Of a stretch of DNA of 64,000 bases, positions 9,302 through 17,706 are shown piece after piece (position 1 is the stretch's first letter; each line of letters opens with the position of its first letter). The position numbers and the translations under genes are program-made. Source of the DNA: Endozoicomonas sp. SCSIO W0465 (GTDB lineage: Bacteria > Pseudomonadota > Gammaproteobacteria > Pseudomonadales > Endozoicomonadaceae); the NCBI RefSeq assembly GCF_023716865.1, contig NZ_CP092417.1:3016001-3080000 (forward strand), read 5' to 3'. The notes under the pieces were generated by a model. The model did no database searches and was not told the DNA's origin. It was given only the letters and a program-made list of their open reading frames with translations.

Positions 9302-9331
9302 TTGTCACGCAAAGGTGTTAACGGTTATAGT
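9302..9331 (+). promoter_or_regulatory. Candidate promoter upstream of hisS
   Basis: TTGTCA (9302-9307) and TATAGT (9326-9331) are separated by 18 bases; each matches the sigma-70 consensus at five of six positions. It lies in the gap left by the missing ispG, about 90 bases before the hisS start, and could make hisS independent of rodZ. Confidence 0.5.
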
Positions 9332-9421
9332 TGCCTACTTTTGATTGCGAACCGCCAAATCGCCTGTTGTTGACGAGTCGGGTGATGTTATGTGGTGTTT
9401 CCAGGTAGAGGACATTTGAAC

Positions 9422-10714
9422 TTGGGCAAGCAGCTTCAAGCCATCCGCGGGATGAATGATATTCTTCCCGAACAGACCCCCGTCTGGCAGTACCTTGAAC
9501 AACAGGTGCGCTCTGTCCTGAGCGCTTATGGCTATCAGGAAGTCCGGATTCCTATTGTTGAAAGCTCTGCCCTGTTCAGCCGGGGTATTGGCTCTGGTAC
9601 GGATATTGTTGATAAAGAGATGTACACCTTTGAAGATCGCAATGGTGACAGGCTTTCCCTCCGCCCTGAGGCTACTGCAGGAGTTGTTCGCGCGGGTATT
9701 CAGCAGGGCCTGTTTTACAATCAGATTCAACGGTTGTGGACCTGTGGGCCAATGTTTCGTTATGAGCGTCCTCAAAAAGGCCGTTATCGTCAATTTCATC
9801 AGATCAGTGTTGAAGCCTATGGCATGAGCGGGCCGGATATCGACGCGGAAATGATCATGATGACCGCACGATTCTGGCAGAAGCTTGGTTTGTCAGAGCA
9901 TGTCACGCTGGAGCTGAATACACTGGGTACTCTGGAGGCCCGTATCCGTTATCGTGACGCTCTGGTGGCTTATCTCAAGGATTATGAGGCAGAGCTGGAT
10001 GATGACAGTCGTCGTCGCCTGTCCATCAATCCGCTGAGAATTCTGGACAGTAAGGATCGTAATACGCAGAAAATTGTTGCCGGTGCGCCAGAGCTCTTCG
10101 ATTATCTGGATGAAGAGTCAAGAGTACACTTTACCCGGTTGAAGCAGATTCTTGATGAGGCGGGTGTTGCTTATCGCGTTAATCCAAGATTGGTGCGTGG
10201 CCTTGATTATTATGGAAGAACCGTTTTTGAATGGGTGACAGAAAGTCTGGGAGCCCAGGGTACCGTGTGTGCCGGAGGCCGTTATGATGCCCTGGTTGAG
10301 ATGTTAGGTGGCAAGGCTACCCCCGCTGTAGGCTTTGCCATGGGTATTGAGCGCCTGGTATTGATGCTGGAAACCCTTCAGTTGCTGCCGGACAGTGTCT
10401 CTAATCGGATGGATGTGGCGGTAGTGGCTGTTGGTGAGGGTGTTGGCCACCGAGTGCTTCCTGTAGTGGAAAGGATTCGTGATGCGTTACCAGCGCTGAA
10501 GGTGCTGATGAATTGTGGCGGTGGTGGCTTTAAAGCACAGATGAAGCGTGCAGATCGCAGCGGTGCTGCCTATGCTCTCATTTTGGGTGAAGACGAGCTG
10601 GGTGCCGGAATGGTTACTGTCAAGTCCCTGAGGACTGATGAGGCCCAGCAGCAGTTGCCAATCGCTGATATAGCCGGACATTTGCAAAAAGTATTACAGA
10701 ATACCGCTGTTTAG
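9422..10714 (+). CDS. hisS: Histidine--tRNA ligase
   Basis: Class II synthetase charging tRNA-His. The TTG at 9422 is chosen: it has AGAGGA 9 bases upstream and yields MGKQLQAIRGMNDILPE, matching the E. coli start MAKNIQAIRGMND; the open frame continues upstream to 9392 without similarity. Class II motif 2 (MFRYERPQKGRYRQFHQ), the histidine A motif (LVRGLDYYGRTVFEW) and motif 3 (AVGFAMGIERLVLM) are all present. 430 residues. Confidence 0.96.
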   Translation: MGKQLQAIRGMNDILPEQTPVWQYLEQQVRSVLSAYGYQEVRIPIVESSALFSRGIGSGTDIVDKEMYTFEDRNGDRLSLRPEATAGVVRAGIQQGLFYNQIQRLWTCGPMFRYERPQKGRYRQFHQISVEAYGMSGPDIDAEMIMMTARFWQKLGLSEHVTLELNTLGTLEARIRYRDALVAYLKDYEAELDDDSRRRLSINPLRILDSKDRNTQKIVAGAPELFDYLDEESRVHFTRLKQILDEAGVAYRVNPRLVRGLDYYGRTVFEWVTESLGAQGTVCAGGRYDALVEMLGGKATPAVGFAMGIERLVLMLETLQLLPDSVSNRMDVAVVAVGEGVGHRVLPVVERIRDALPALKVLMNCGGGGFKAQMKRADRSGAAYALILGEDELGAGMVTVKSLRTDEAQQQLPIADIAGHLQKVLQNTAV

Positions 10715-10776
10715 TCAGCTGCTTGTTGTGACAAGCGTGCTGTTAGCGGTTTCAGGAAAGAAGTCAGGAGTAAAGG

Positions 10777-11490
10777 GTGAGTTACCAATCTGATGAAGAG
10801 CAGGTTGAACTGCTTAAAAATCTATGGAAAGACTATGGCCAGCCTGTTGTGCTGGGTGTTGCCATAACACTGGCCGCTGTTTCCGGTTACCAGTACTGGC
10901 AGAAGACACAGCAGCAGGAAATCGCTGCAGCTTCGACGCTCTATCAGAATTTGCTGGATACCATCTCGAATGGATCGTCTCTGGAGCAACAGGCACAGTT
11001 TACAGTGCCTCTGACGGAAGAGCAGAAGGCGACAATAAGCCACGTCGTCTCTTCATTGCAAGCTGATCATACCAGCAGTCAGTATGCAGCGTTTGCAACG
11101 CTCTTTCTGGCTCAGCAACAGGTGCAGGATAACCAGCTGAGTGCTGCCCGGGCTTCTCTTGAGTGGGTGCTTGCCCAGAAGCCAGCGCCAGAAGTGCAAG
11201 CAATGGCCAGTGTCAGGCTGGCAAGGGTGCTGTTGAGTGAGTCTTCCGGGAATGGCCAACAGGCTCTTGATATCCTGACCAGACTGAATGCTGGCAAGTC
11301 TTATGAGGCAACGGTAGAGTCCGCAAAAGGTGATGCTTACCTCGCTCTTGGCGATCGCAAGCTGGCAGAGACTGCATACCGGAAAGCCGTTGATGCAGCA
11401 CAAAATAATGGTCTGAACCGTCCGTTGCTGCAACTGAAGTTGGACGATCTTGCAGCAATGGCGCCTCAGATGGCATCTCAGGAGGGATAA
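10777..11490 (+). CDS. yfgM: YfgM family tetratricopeptide protein
   Basis: Inner-membrane protein of the YfgM/RcsB-modulating family, linked in E. coli to PpiD at the Sec translocon. GTG start with CAGGAG 6 bases upstream. One N-terminal membrane segment (about residues 20-40, QPVVLGVAITLAAVSGYQYW) is followed by a periplasmic TPR region. 237 residues. Sits between hisS and bamB as in E. coli and Pseudomonas. Confidence 0.93.
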   Translation: MSYQSDEEQVELLKNLWKDYGQPVVLGVAITLAAVSGYQYWQKTQQQEIAAASTLYQNLLDTISNGSSLEQQAQFTVPLTEEQKATISHVVSSLQADHTSSQYAAFATLFLAQQQVQDNQLSAARASLEWVLAQKPAPEVQAMASVRLARVLLSESSGNGQQALDILTRLNAGKSYEATVESAKGDAYLALGDRKLAETAYRKAVDAAQNNGLNRPLLQLKLDDLAAMAPQMASQEG

Positions 11491-11494
11491 CACA

Positions 11495-12661
11495 ATGGAG
11501 AGGTTATTCAGGGGCTTTTGGATTCTTCTGCTGATGCTGGGGCTTTCTGCATGCAGTCTTTTTTCATCGGAGGAAGAGGAAGTAAGAACTCCCAGACCTC
11601 TCCAGACGATTGCTGAAGAAAAGGTCAAGCTGGTTGAAGTATGGTCCAGGGGGGTTGGCAAAGGCGTTGGGAAGCGATTCGAAAGCCTGAAACCGGCAAT
11701 GGATGGTGATAAGGTCTTTGTTTCCGGTGCAGAAGGCACTGTTTTCGCCCTTGAACGTGATACCGGAAAGGAAGTCTGGAAGAAAAAACTCAATACCCAT
11801 GTGGGTGGTGGTGTCAGTGCTGCTGCCGGTATGGTGCTGCTGGGAACGCTGGATGGTGAAGTGATTGCCCTGAACCAGGAGAATGGTGATGAACTCTGGA
11901 GAGAGCGGGTAAGCAGCGAGATTCTCAGTGCACCGGTAACCGATGGTTTCTATGTCGCGGTGCAGAGCATCGATGACCGGCTGACCGTACTTGATGCGGA
12001 GACCGGGCAGTATCTCTGGCGGCAGGAAGCGCTTCAGCCAGCGCTGACGTTAAGAGGTTCTGCTTCGCCATTGATATTCAGTGAAGCGGTGTTTGCCGGG
12101 TTTGCCAGTGGTGAAGCAAAAGCTTTCCGTCTGAAGAATGGTGCGCCGCTCTGGAGTTCCCGGGTTGCTGCCCCGAAGGGCAGTACTGAACTCGAACGGA
12201 TGGTTGATATCAAGGGTGCACCGCTGATTGTTGGCGAGACGATTTTCTTTGTCAGTTTCCAGGGTAACGTTGCCGGGCTGGATCTTTACAGTGGTCGGGT
12301 TCGTTGGGCAAAAGAGCTATCCAGTTATGAATCCATGACGGAAGGTTTTGGTTCTATCTATCTGACCAGCGAGGAGAGTTATGTCAGTTCCATTGACCAG
12401 AGAACCGGTGCCTCCAACTGGCGACAGGAAGATTTTGAGTTCCGTCAGCTGTCAGCGCCAGCGGCATTCAGCAGTTATGTTGTGGTGGGTGATGGTGAAG
12501 GTTACGTTCACCTGTTGTCACAGGTAGATGGCAGCCAGGCTGGCCGCTTCAAGGCGGACTCTTCGGCGATTAAAGCCCAGCCCCTGGTGGATGGTGAATT
12601 GATTCTGGTGTTGTCGGCGGATGGTGAGCTGGTTGCTTTGAAGGAAAAACCTTCCGAGTAG
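11495..12661 (+). CDS. bamB: Outer membrane protein assembly lipoprotein BamB
   Basis: Beta-propeller lipoprotein of the BAM complex that inserts outer-membrane beta-barrels. ATG 11495 has AGGAGGG upstream and gives a signal peptide ending in the lipobox LSAC (C20). PQQ-like repeats follow (ALERDTGKEVWKKKL, ALNQENGDELWRERV, VLDAETGQYLWRQEA and so on). 388 residues. A strong terminator follows. Confidence 0.96.
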   Translation: MERLFRGFWILLLMLGLSACSLFSSEEEEVRTPRPLQTIAEEKVKLVEVWSRGVGKGVGKRFESLKPAMDGDKVFVSGAEGTVFALERDTGKEVWKKKLNTHVGGGVSAAAGMVLLGTLDGEVIALNQENGDELWRERVSSEILSAPVTDGFYVAVQSIDDRLTVLDAETGQYLWRQEALQPALTLRGSASPLIFSEAVFAGFASGEAKAFRLKNGAPLWSSRVAAPKGSTELERMVDIKGAPLIVGETIFFVSFQGNVAGLDLYSGRVRWAKELSSYESMTEGFGSIYLTSEESYVSSIDQRTGASNWRQEDFEFRQLSAPAAFSSYVVVGDGEGYVHLLSQVDGSQAGRFKADSSAIKAQPLVDGELILVLSADGELVALKEKPSE

Positions 12662-12695
12662 GCAGAAACAAGCTGTTGACCTTGAAGAATGTTGT

Positions 12696-12730
12696 CGGGC
12701 TGAACCTTTGAAAGGGTTCGGCCCGTTTTT
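12696..12730 (+). terminator. Rho-independent terminator after bamB
   Basis: Arms CGGGCTGAACC (12696-12706) and GGTTCGGCCCG (12715-12725) pair over 11 bases with one G-T pair and an 8-base loop, followed directly by TTTTT. It ends the pilF/rodZ/hisS/yfgM/bamB transcript before der. Confidence 0.9.
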
Positions 12731-12815
12731 AATTTCGGTCTCACGACCGATGCGCCGGGAACGTCCTGTTCTGGATGATTTTCCCGCTGCGTATTTTGTG
12801 ATTTTGGTAAATCTT

Positions 12816-14240
12816 ATGGTTCCTGTAATTGCCCTGGTGGGGCGGCCAAATGTTGGCAAGTCTACCCTTTTTAACCGTCTGACCCGTTCCCGGGATGCTT
12901 TGGTAGCCAATGTGGCCGGGTTAACCCGAGACCGGAAATACGGTGAGGGCAAGATTGGTTCGCACCCTTATATTGTCGTCGATACCGGCGGTATCTCGGG
13001 TGATGAAGCGGGGATTGACTCTGCCATGGCAGAACAGTCGCTGGCGGCCATCAGTGAGGCAGATGTTGTTCTGTTTCTGGTTGATGCCCGGGCTGGGTTG
13101 ACCGCTGCTGATGAAATGATCGCTTTGCACCTTCGCAAGCAGGGCAAAAAGTATCACCTGGTACTTAATAAAGTGGACAGGGTTGATGCCGAGCAGGCGG
13201 AGACGGACTTTGCTTCCCTGGGTATTGGTGATGCCTATCATATTGCCGCCGTGCACGGGCGGGGCGTCAGCAACATGATCAATGATGTGCTGCTGGAGTG
13301 TGCTGACGGCGAGGCTGATGACTCCGACGAGCTGTCAACCAGGCCAAGAGGTATCAAGATTGGCATTGTGGGTCGTCCGAATGTCGGTAAATCTACCCTG
13401 GTTAATCGCCTGTTGGGTGAAGAACGTGTGGTTGTATACGATCAGGCGGGAACGACACGTGACAGCGTTTATATTCCTTATGAACGTTTTGGTCAGGAGT
13501 ATACATTGATTGATACTGCCGGTGTTCGCAGGCGTGGCAGGGTATCTGAATCTATTGAAAAATTTTCGGTAATCAAGACGCTGCAGGCCATTGAAGATGC
13601 CAATGTAGTCGTTCTGGTTCTGGATGCTCGTGAAGGTATTGTAGAGCAGGATTTGCACCTGCTGGGCTTTGTGCTTGATGCTGGCCGTGCTGTGGTTATT
13701 GCACTGAATAAGTGGGATGGCATGCAAGAAGAGCATAAGACGCAAGTAAAGCAAGAGCTGAAGCGTCGACTCGGGTTTATCAACTATGCTCGGATTCATA
13801 TGATTTCGGCAAAACACGGAACCGGTGTTGGTAATCTTTATGACTCCATTGAAGAGGCTTATGAAGCTGCTACCAGTAAGTTGTCGACCAATCGTCTGAC
13901 GCGAATTCTGGAGGATGCGGTTAAGGAGCATCAACCACCTATGGTCAACAATCGTCGTATCAAGCTGCGTTACTGCCATGCTGGTGCCATGAATCCCCCA
14001 ACGATTATCATTCATGGTAACCAGACTGAGCGGGTGCCTGCGGCATATCGACGTTATCTTGAAAATACCTTCCGTAAAGTGCTGAAGATTATGGGGACGC
14101 CTATTCGAATTGAGTTCCGTTCGGGTGATAACCCTTATGCTGAAACCAGGGAACTTGATCAGAAGCAGGCTCACCGCAAGCGTAGAGTTGAAAAATCTGC
14201 ACAATTTGCCAGGGAAAAGCGTAAGACAAAACGTTCCTGA
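12816..14240 (+). CDS. der: GTPase Der (EngA)
   Basis: Essential double-GTPase needed for maturation of the 50S ribosomal subunit. Two G domains in tandem, each with a P-loop: GRPNVGKSTLFNRL near residue 8 and GRPNVGKSTLVNRL near 187, plus NKVD and NKWD specificity motifs, a KH-like C-terminal domain and a basic tail. Start at 12816 gives MVPVIALVGRPNVGKS as in the family and 474 residues; the frame upstream to 12708 runs through the bamB terminator and is not used. Confidence 0.96.
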   Translation: MVPVIALVGRPNVGKSTLFNRLTRSRDALVANVAGLTRDRKYGEGKIGSHPYIVVDTGGISGDEAGIDSAMAEQSLAAISEADVVLFLVDARAGLTAADEMIALHLRKQGKKYHLVLNKVDRVDAEQAETDFASLGIGDAYHIAAVHGRGVSNMINDVLLECADGEADDSDELSTRPRGIKIGIVGRPNVGKSTLVNRLLGEERVVVYDQAGTTRDSVYIPYERFGQEYTLIDTAGVRRRGRVSESIEKFSVIKTLQAIEDANVVVLVLDAREGIVEQDLHLLGFVLDAGRAVVIALNKWDGMQEEHKTQVKQELKRRLGFINYARIHMISAKHGTGVGNLYDSIEEAYEAATSKLSTNRLTRILEDAVKEHQPPMVNNRRIKLRYCHAGAMNPPTIIIHGNQTERVPAAYRRYLENTFRKVLKIMGTPIRIEFRSGDNPYAETRELDQKQAHRKRRVEKSAQFAREKRKTKRS

Positions 14241-14268
14241 TTGTTCAGATAGCGCTCAGAGGTAATTG

Positions 14269-14592
14269 ATGAAAAACAATCTGTTCGAACACATACCTGC
14301 AGAACTGGCTGAAGAATTTTTTGAGACTCTGCAGGAATCAGGTGCTGTTAAGATAGAACGGATTGTCTCCCGTGGTCATGCGACGCCAGACGGGGAGTGG
14401 TATGACCAGCCCTGGGATGAGTGGGTGGTTCTTTTAAGTGGTTCTGCTGTGTTGGAGTTTGCAGGGGAAAGAACCCCTGTCACTCTCTGTGCCGGTGATT
14501 ATCTTCTGTTGCCTTCCGGGTGTGTGCATCGGGTGGCCTGGACTGAGCCCGATGTGGATACCCTTTGGTTAGCCGTGCATTTTAACAGGTGA
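14269..14592 (+). CDS. Cupin-domain protein
   Basis: Small single-domain cupin of 107 residues, function unknown. The sequence covers one barrel: HATPDGEWYDQPWDEWVVLLSGSAVLEF (motif 1) and GDYLLLPSGCVHRVAW (motif 2, with a histidine). ATG 14269 has CAGAGG 6 bases upstream. It lies 28 bases after der and its last 11 bases overlap the 3' end of convergent xseA. Confidence 0.85.
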   Translation: MKNNLFEHIPAELAEEFFETLQESGAVKIERIVSRGHATPDGEWYDQPWDEWVVLLSGSAVLEFAGERTPVTLCAGDYLLLPSGCVHRVAWTEPDVDTLWLAVHFNR

Positions 14593-15979
14593 TTTTTTCG
14601 ACCTTGCAGACCGCCTTGCCTTCAGAGAAGCGTGTGGTTACCCGTTCTCCTTCCCGGAGCTGTCGGCTACTCCTGATAATCGATTCTCCCACCATCGTCA
14701 GGGTATAGCCTCTTGAAAGTGTTGCTAATGGACTCACGGCACTCAATTCTCCAGACACTTTCTCCAGTTTCAGTTGCCGTCTTTCCAGGCAGTTTAATAC
14801 CAGTTGAATCAGCTTTTGGCCCATGTGTTCATTACGATTTTTCAGAAGTTCCAATTTGCGCTGGGGGTTTTGCTGATGTGTACGATCTCTGACCCGGCCC
14901 AGGCTCGATTGAGCGCGTTCCAGTTTCAGGGTAATGGCCTGCCTTAACCGGATTTCCAGGTCATCCAGCCGCTGGCTGTTGTCTCTCAGACGATCTCCCG
15001 GGTGTCTTAACCGTTTTTGCAGGTTATCAGTTTCTTTCTGGCACAACTGCAACTTATGGCGTGTCAGTGTGGTGAGCTTTCTGCTGAGCAGGTGCAGCTG
15101 GTTCAACATGGCTTGACGGTCCGGGCTGAGGATTTCAGCGGCAGCGGATGGCGTCGCCGCCCGGTGGTCTGCAACAAAGTCAGCAATGGTGAAGTCAATC
15201 TCATGACCTACGGCGCTGACAATGGGAATAGGGCAGTTTGCTATCGCCCTGGCGACCAACTCTTCATTAAATGGCCACAAGTCTTCCAGTGAACCACCTC
15301 CGCGACCAACGATCAATACATCAAACCGGTTGGCGTTTTTTGCCAGTTTTATTGCACTGACCAGTTCGTATTTTGCCTGTTCTCCCTGAACTGCGCTGGG
15401 AATGATCGTGACCGGTATGGCGGGAAAGCGTCTTTTCATTACGGTTAGAATGTCCCGGATGGCTGCTCCCGTGGGTGAAGTGATTACGCCAATATGCTTC
15501 GGATGAGACGGTAGGGGTTGTTTGCGAGCGATGTCGAACAGGCCTTCAGCGGCCAGTTTCGTCTTGAGGACTTCAAAGGCTTTCCGGAGGTCGCCGGTGC
15601 CGGCATTATCCATATGTTCGACAATCAGTTGATAATCGCCTCGCCCTTCATAAAGGCTTACCCGTCCCCTGACCATAAGCAGCATGCCTTCCGTCGGGAC
15701 AAACTTAAGCGACTGGTTACGGTTGCGGAACATGGCGCAGCGGATCTGTGACTGTTTGTCCTTCAGGGTGAAATACCAGTGCCCGGAGCTGGGGCGGGCC
15801 AGTCCGGACAGTTCGCCCTCAACACGGACATTATTGAAATTCATCTCCAGCAATCGCCTGGCTTTACCATTTAACTCCGTAACAGAAAGCGCTTTTGCGG
15901 GTCCCTCAATGTTGTGAGCCGGTGTGTTGGTGGCGTTGTCGGTGAGGTTGTCGGTGAAGCTGTCAGTAAAATGGTGCAT
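14582..15979 (-). CDS. xseA: Exodeoxyribonuclease VII large subunit
   Basis: Catalytic subunit of exonuclease VII, a single-strand DNA nuclease acting with XseB. The N-terminal OB fold (VRVEGELSG, SSGHWYFTLKD) is followed by the catalytic domain (GVITSPTGAAIRDI, GRGGGSLEDLWPFNEE, AVGHEIDFTIADFVADHRAATPSAAAE) and a coiled-coil C-terminal region. 465 residues against 456. About 30 residues before the conserved LSVTELN are rich in FTDN/LTDN, encoded by a short imperfect repeat at about 15930-15965, so the first residues are less certain. Confidence 0.95.
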   Translation of the reverse strand: MHHFTDSFTDNLTDNATNTPAHNIEGPAKALSVTELNGKARRLLEMNFNNVRVEGELSGLARPSSGHWYFTLKDKQSQIRCAMFRNRNQSLKFVPTEGMLLMVRGRVSLYEGRGDYQLIVEHMDNAGTGDLRKAFEVLKTKLAAEGLFDIARKQPLPSHPKHIGVITSPTGAAIRDILTVMKRRFPAIPVTIIPSAVQGEQAKYELVSAIKLAKNANRFDVLIVGRGGGSLEDLWPFNEELVARAIANCPIPIVSAVGHEIDFTIADFVADHRAATPSAAAEILSPDRQAMLNQLHLLSRKLTTLTRHKLQLCQKETDNLQKRLRHPGDRLRDNSQRLDDLEIRLRQAITLKLERAQSSLGRVRDRTHQQNPQRKLELLKNRNEHMGQKLIQLVLNCLERRQLKLEKVSGELSAVSPLATLSRGYTLTMVGESIIRSSRQLREGERVTTRFSEGKAVCKVEKITC

Positions 15980-16043
15980 GGATCAAGCCCGGCAGGAGAA
16001 GATTGTCAGTATTTTAATATTCTGCCTGAATAAGTGGTTCAGC

Positions 16044-16067
16044 TGTAGTTGAAATATAAGGTATACT
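16044..16067 (+). promoter_or_regulatory. Possible guaB promoter -10 region
   Basis: A good -10 box TATACT lies at 16062-16067, 40 bases before guaB. The best -35 near the right distance (TTCAGC at 16038) matches the consensus at only half of its positions, so the promoter call rests on the -10 box and position between divergent xseA and guaB. Confidence 0.35.
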
Positions 16068-16106
16068 TGTTCGAATTTTTTACCCATAAACTCTTGGTAA
16101 CAGGCA

Positions 16107-17576
16107 ATGCTGAGAATTGCACAAGATGCACTCACTTTCGATGATGTCCTCCTCCTGCCCGGCTACTCCGAAGTCCTCCCCAAAGATGTCTCCCTGAAAA
16201 CGAAGCTGACCCGCGGGATCGAGCTGAGTATTCCGCTGATTTCTGCAGCGATGGATACCGTTACCGAAGCCTCGCTGGCTATTGCCATGGCGCAGGAAGG
16301 CGGAATCGGGATTATTCACAAGAATATGACGCCCGGACAGCAGGCCGCTGAAGTCCGCAAGGTTAAGAAGCACGAAAGTGGTGTAGTTAAAGACCCCATT
16401 ACCATTGATGCCGGTGCGACCGTCAGGGATCTGCTGGAGTTGACCTCCAGACATAACATTTCTGGTGTTCCCGTGCTTTCAGGCAGCGATCTGGTGGGTA
16501 TTGTTACCAGTCGTGATGTCCGGTTTGTCTCCAATCTGGATAAAGCAGTTTCTGAGATCATGACCCAAAAAGATCGTCTGGTGACGGTTAAAGAAGGCAC
16601 CGATCCGGAAACCGTTCGTAAACTGTTGCACAAGCATCGTATTGAAAAAGTGCTGGTGGTTGATGATCAGTTCAATCTTACCGGTATGATGACGGTAAAG
16701 GACATCAAAAAGGCCCAGCAGTACCCCAATGCGTCGAAAGACAGTCAGGGGCAGTTAAGGGTTGGCGCTGCAGTTGGTACCGGCGCTGAAACACCGGATC
16801 GTGTTGCTGCTCTGGTGGCTGCTGGTGTTGATGTCATTATCGTAGACACTGCTCATGGTCATTCCCGTGGCGTTATTGAGCGCGTGAAGTGGGTTAAGGA
16901 AAATTACCCTCAGGTTCAGGTAATTGGTGGCAATATTGCAACAGCAGAGGCGGGCAAGGCTCTGGTCGAAGCAGGTGCTGATGGTGTTAAGGTGGGAATT
17001 GGCCCGGGCTCTATCTGCACTACCCGTATTGTAACCGGTATTGGTGTGCCCCAGATCAGTGCCGTAGCCAATGTGGTTGAAGCGCTGAAAGATACCGGAG
17101 TTCCTGTTATTGCTGACGGCGGTATTCGTTTTTCAGGTGACTTGGCAAAAGCAATTGTTGCCGGAGCGAGTACGGTGATGCTGGGTAGTATGTTGGCAGG
17201 CACCGAAGAGGCTCCCGGAGAAGTGGAACTCTACCAGGGGCGAAGCTACAAAGCTTATCGTGGTATGGGCTCTCTGGGGGCCATGTCTCAGGCTTCCGGT
17301 TCCAGTGACCGTTATTTCCAGAATGCGGAAGAGGGTGCTGAAAAGTTGGTGCCAGAAGGTATTGAAGGTCGTGTGCCTTACAAGGGTCCTCTCCATGCCA
17401 TTATCCATCAGATGGTGGGTGGTTTACGTGCAGCGATGGGTTATACCGGCTCTCCTGATATGGAAACCATGCGGACCCGGCCACAGTTTGTCCGTGTGAC
17501 CAACGCCGGAATGGCCGAATCTCATGTTCATGATGTGACGATCACCAAAGAAGCACCTAACTACCGTGTTGGTTAA
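16107..17576 (+). CDS. guaB: IMP dehydrogenase
   Basis: NAD-dependent oxidation of IMP to XMP, the first committed step to GMP. (beta/alpha)8 barrel interrupted by two CBS domains (about residues 90-205). The catalytic cysteine is C304 in GPGSICTTRI; the flap and GMGSLGAM region are present. 489 residues. Followed 130 bases later by guaA, the next enzyme. Confidence 0.97.
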   Translation: MLRIAQDALTFDDVLLLPGYSEVLPKDVSLKTKLTRGIELSIPLISAAMDTVTEASLAIAMAQEGGIGIIHKNMTPGQQAAEVRKVKKHESGVVKDPITIDAGATVRDLLELTSRHNISGVPVLSGSDLVGIVTSRDVRFVSNLDKAVSEIMTQKDRLVTVKEGTDPETVRKLLHKHRIEKVLVVDDQFNLTGMMTVKDIKKAQQYPNASKDSQGQLRVGAAVGTGAETPDRVAALVAAGVDVIIVDTAHGHSRGVIERVKWVKENYPQVQVIGGNIATAEAGKALVEAGADGVKVGIGPGSICTTRIVTGIGVPQISAVANVVEALKDTGVPVIADGGIRFSGDLAKAIVAGASTVMLGSMLAGTEEAPGEVELYQGRSYKAYRGMGSLGAMSQASGSSDRYFQNAEEGAEKLVPEGIEGRVPYKGPLHAIIHQMVGGLRAAMGYTGSPDMETMRTRPQFVRVTNAGMAESHVHDVTITKEAPNYRVG

Positions 17577-17706
17577 GACGGCTTCATCCCCTTGTTAATG
17601 TTGAAACTTGCTGCTGGGCGGAAGTGAGATACCTTCTGGTCGGCTGCTTACTTGCAGTAAGGGTAAGTCTTCCTGCCTTGCTGATTACCGGACTTAGAGA
17701 TTAATC

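Noticed and set aside
11053..11793. A 246-codon leftward frame across yfgM and bamB
   Set aside because: Crosses two real genes on the other strand and has no recognisable motif.
12708..12815. N-terminal extension of der
   Set aside because: It would start inside the bamB terminator hairpin; the family start is at 12816.
13335..14204. A 289-codon leftward frame inside der
   Set aside because: Shadow of der, whose two G domains are clear.
17630..17670. Small hairpin CTTACT/AGTAAG between guaB and guaA as a terminator
   Set aside because: Six-pair stem with no T run; too weak to support.
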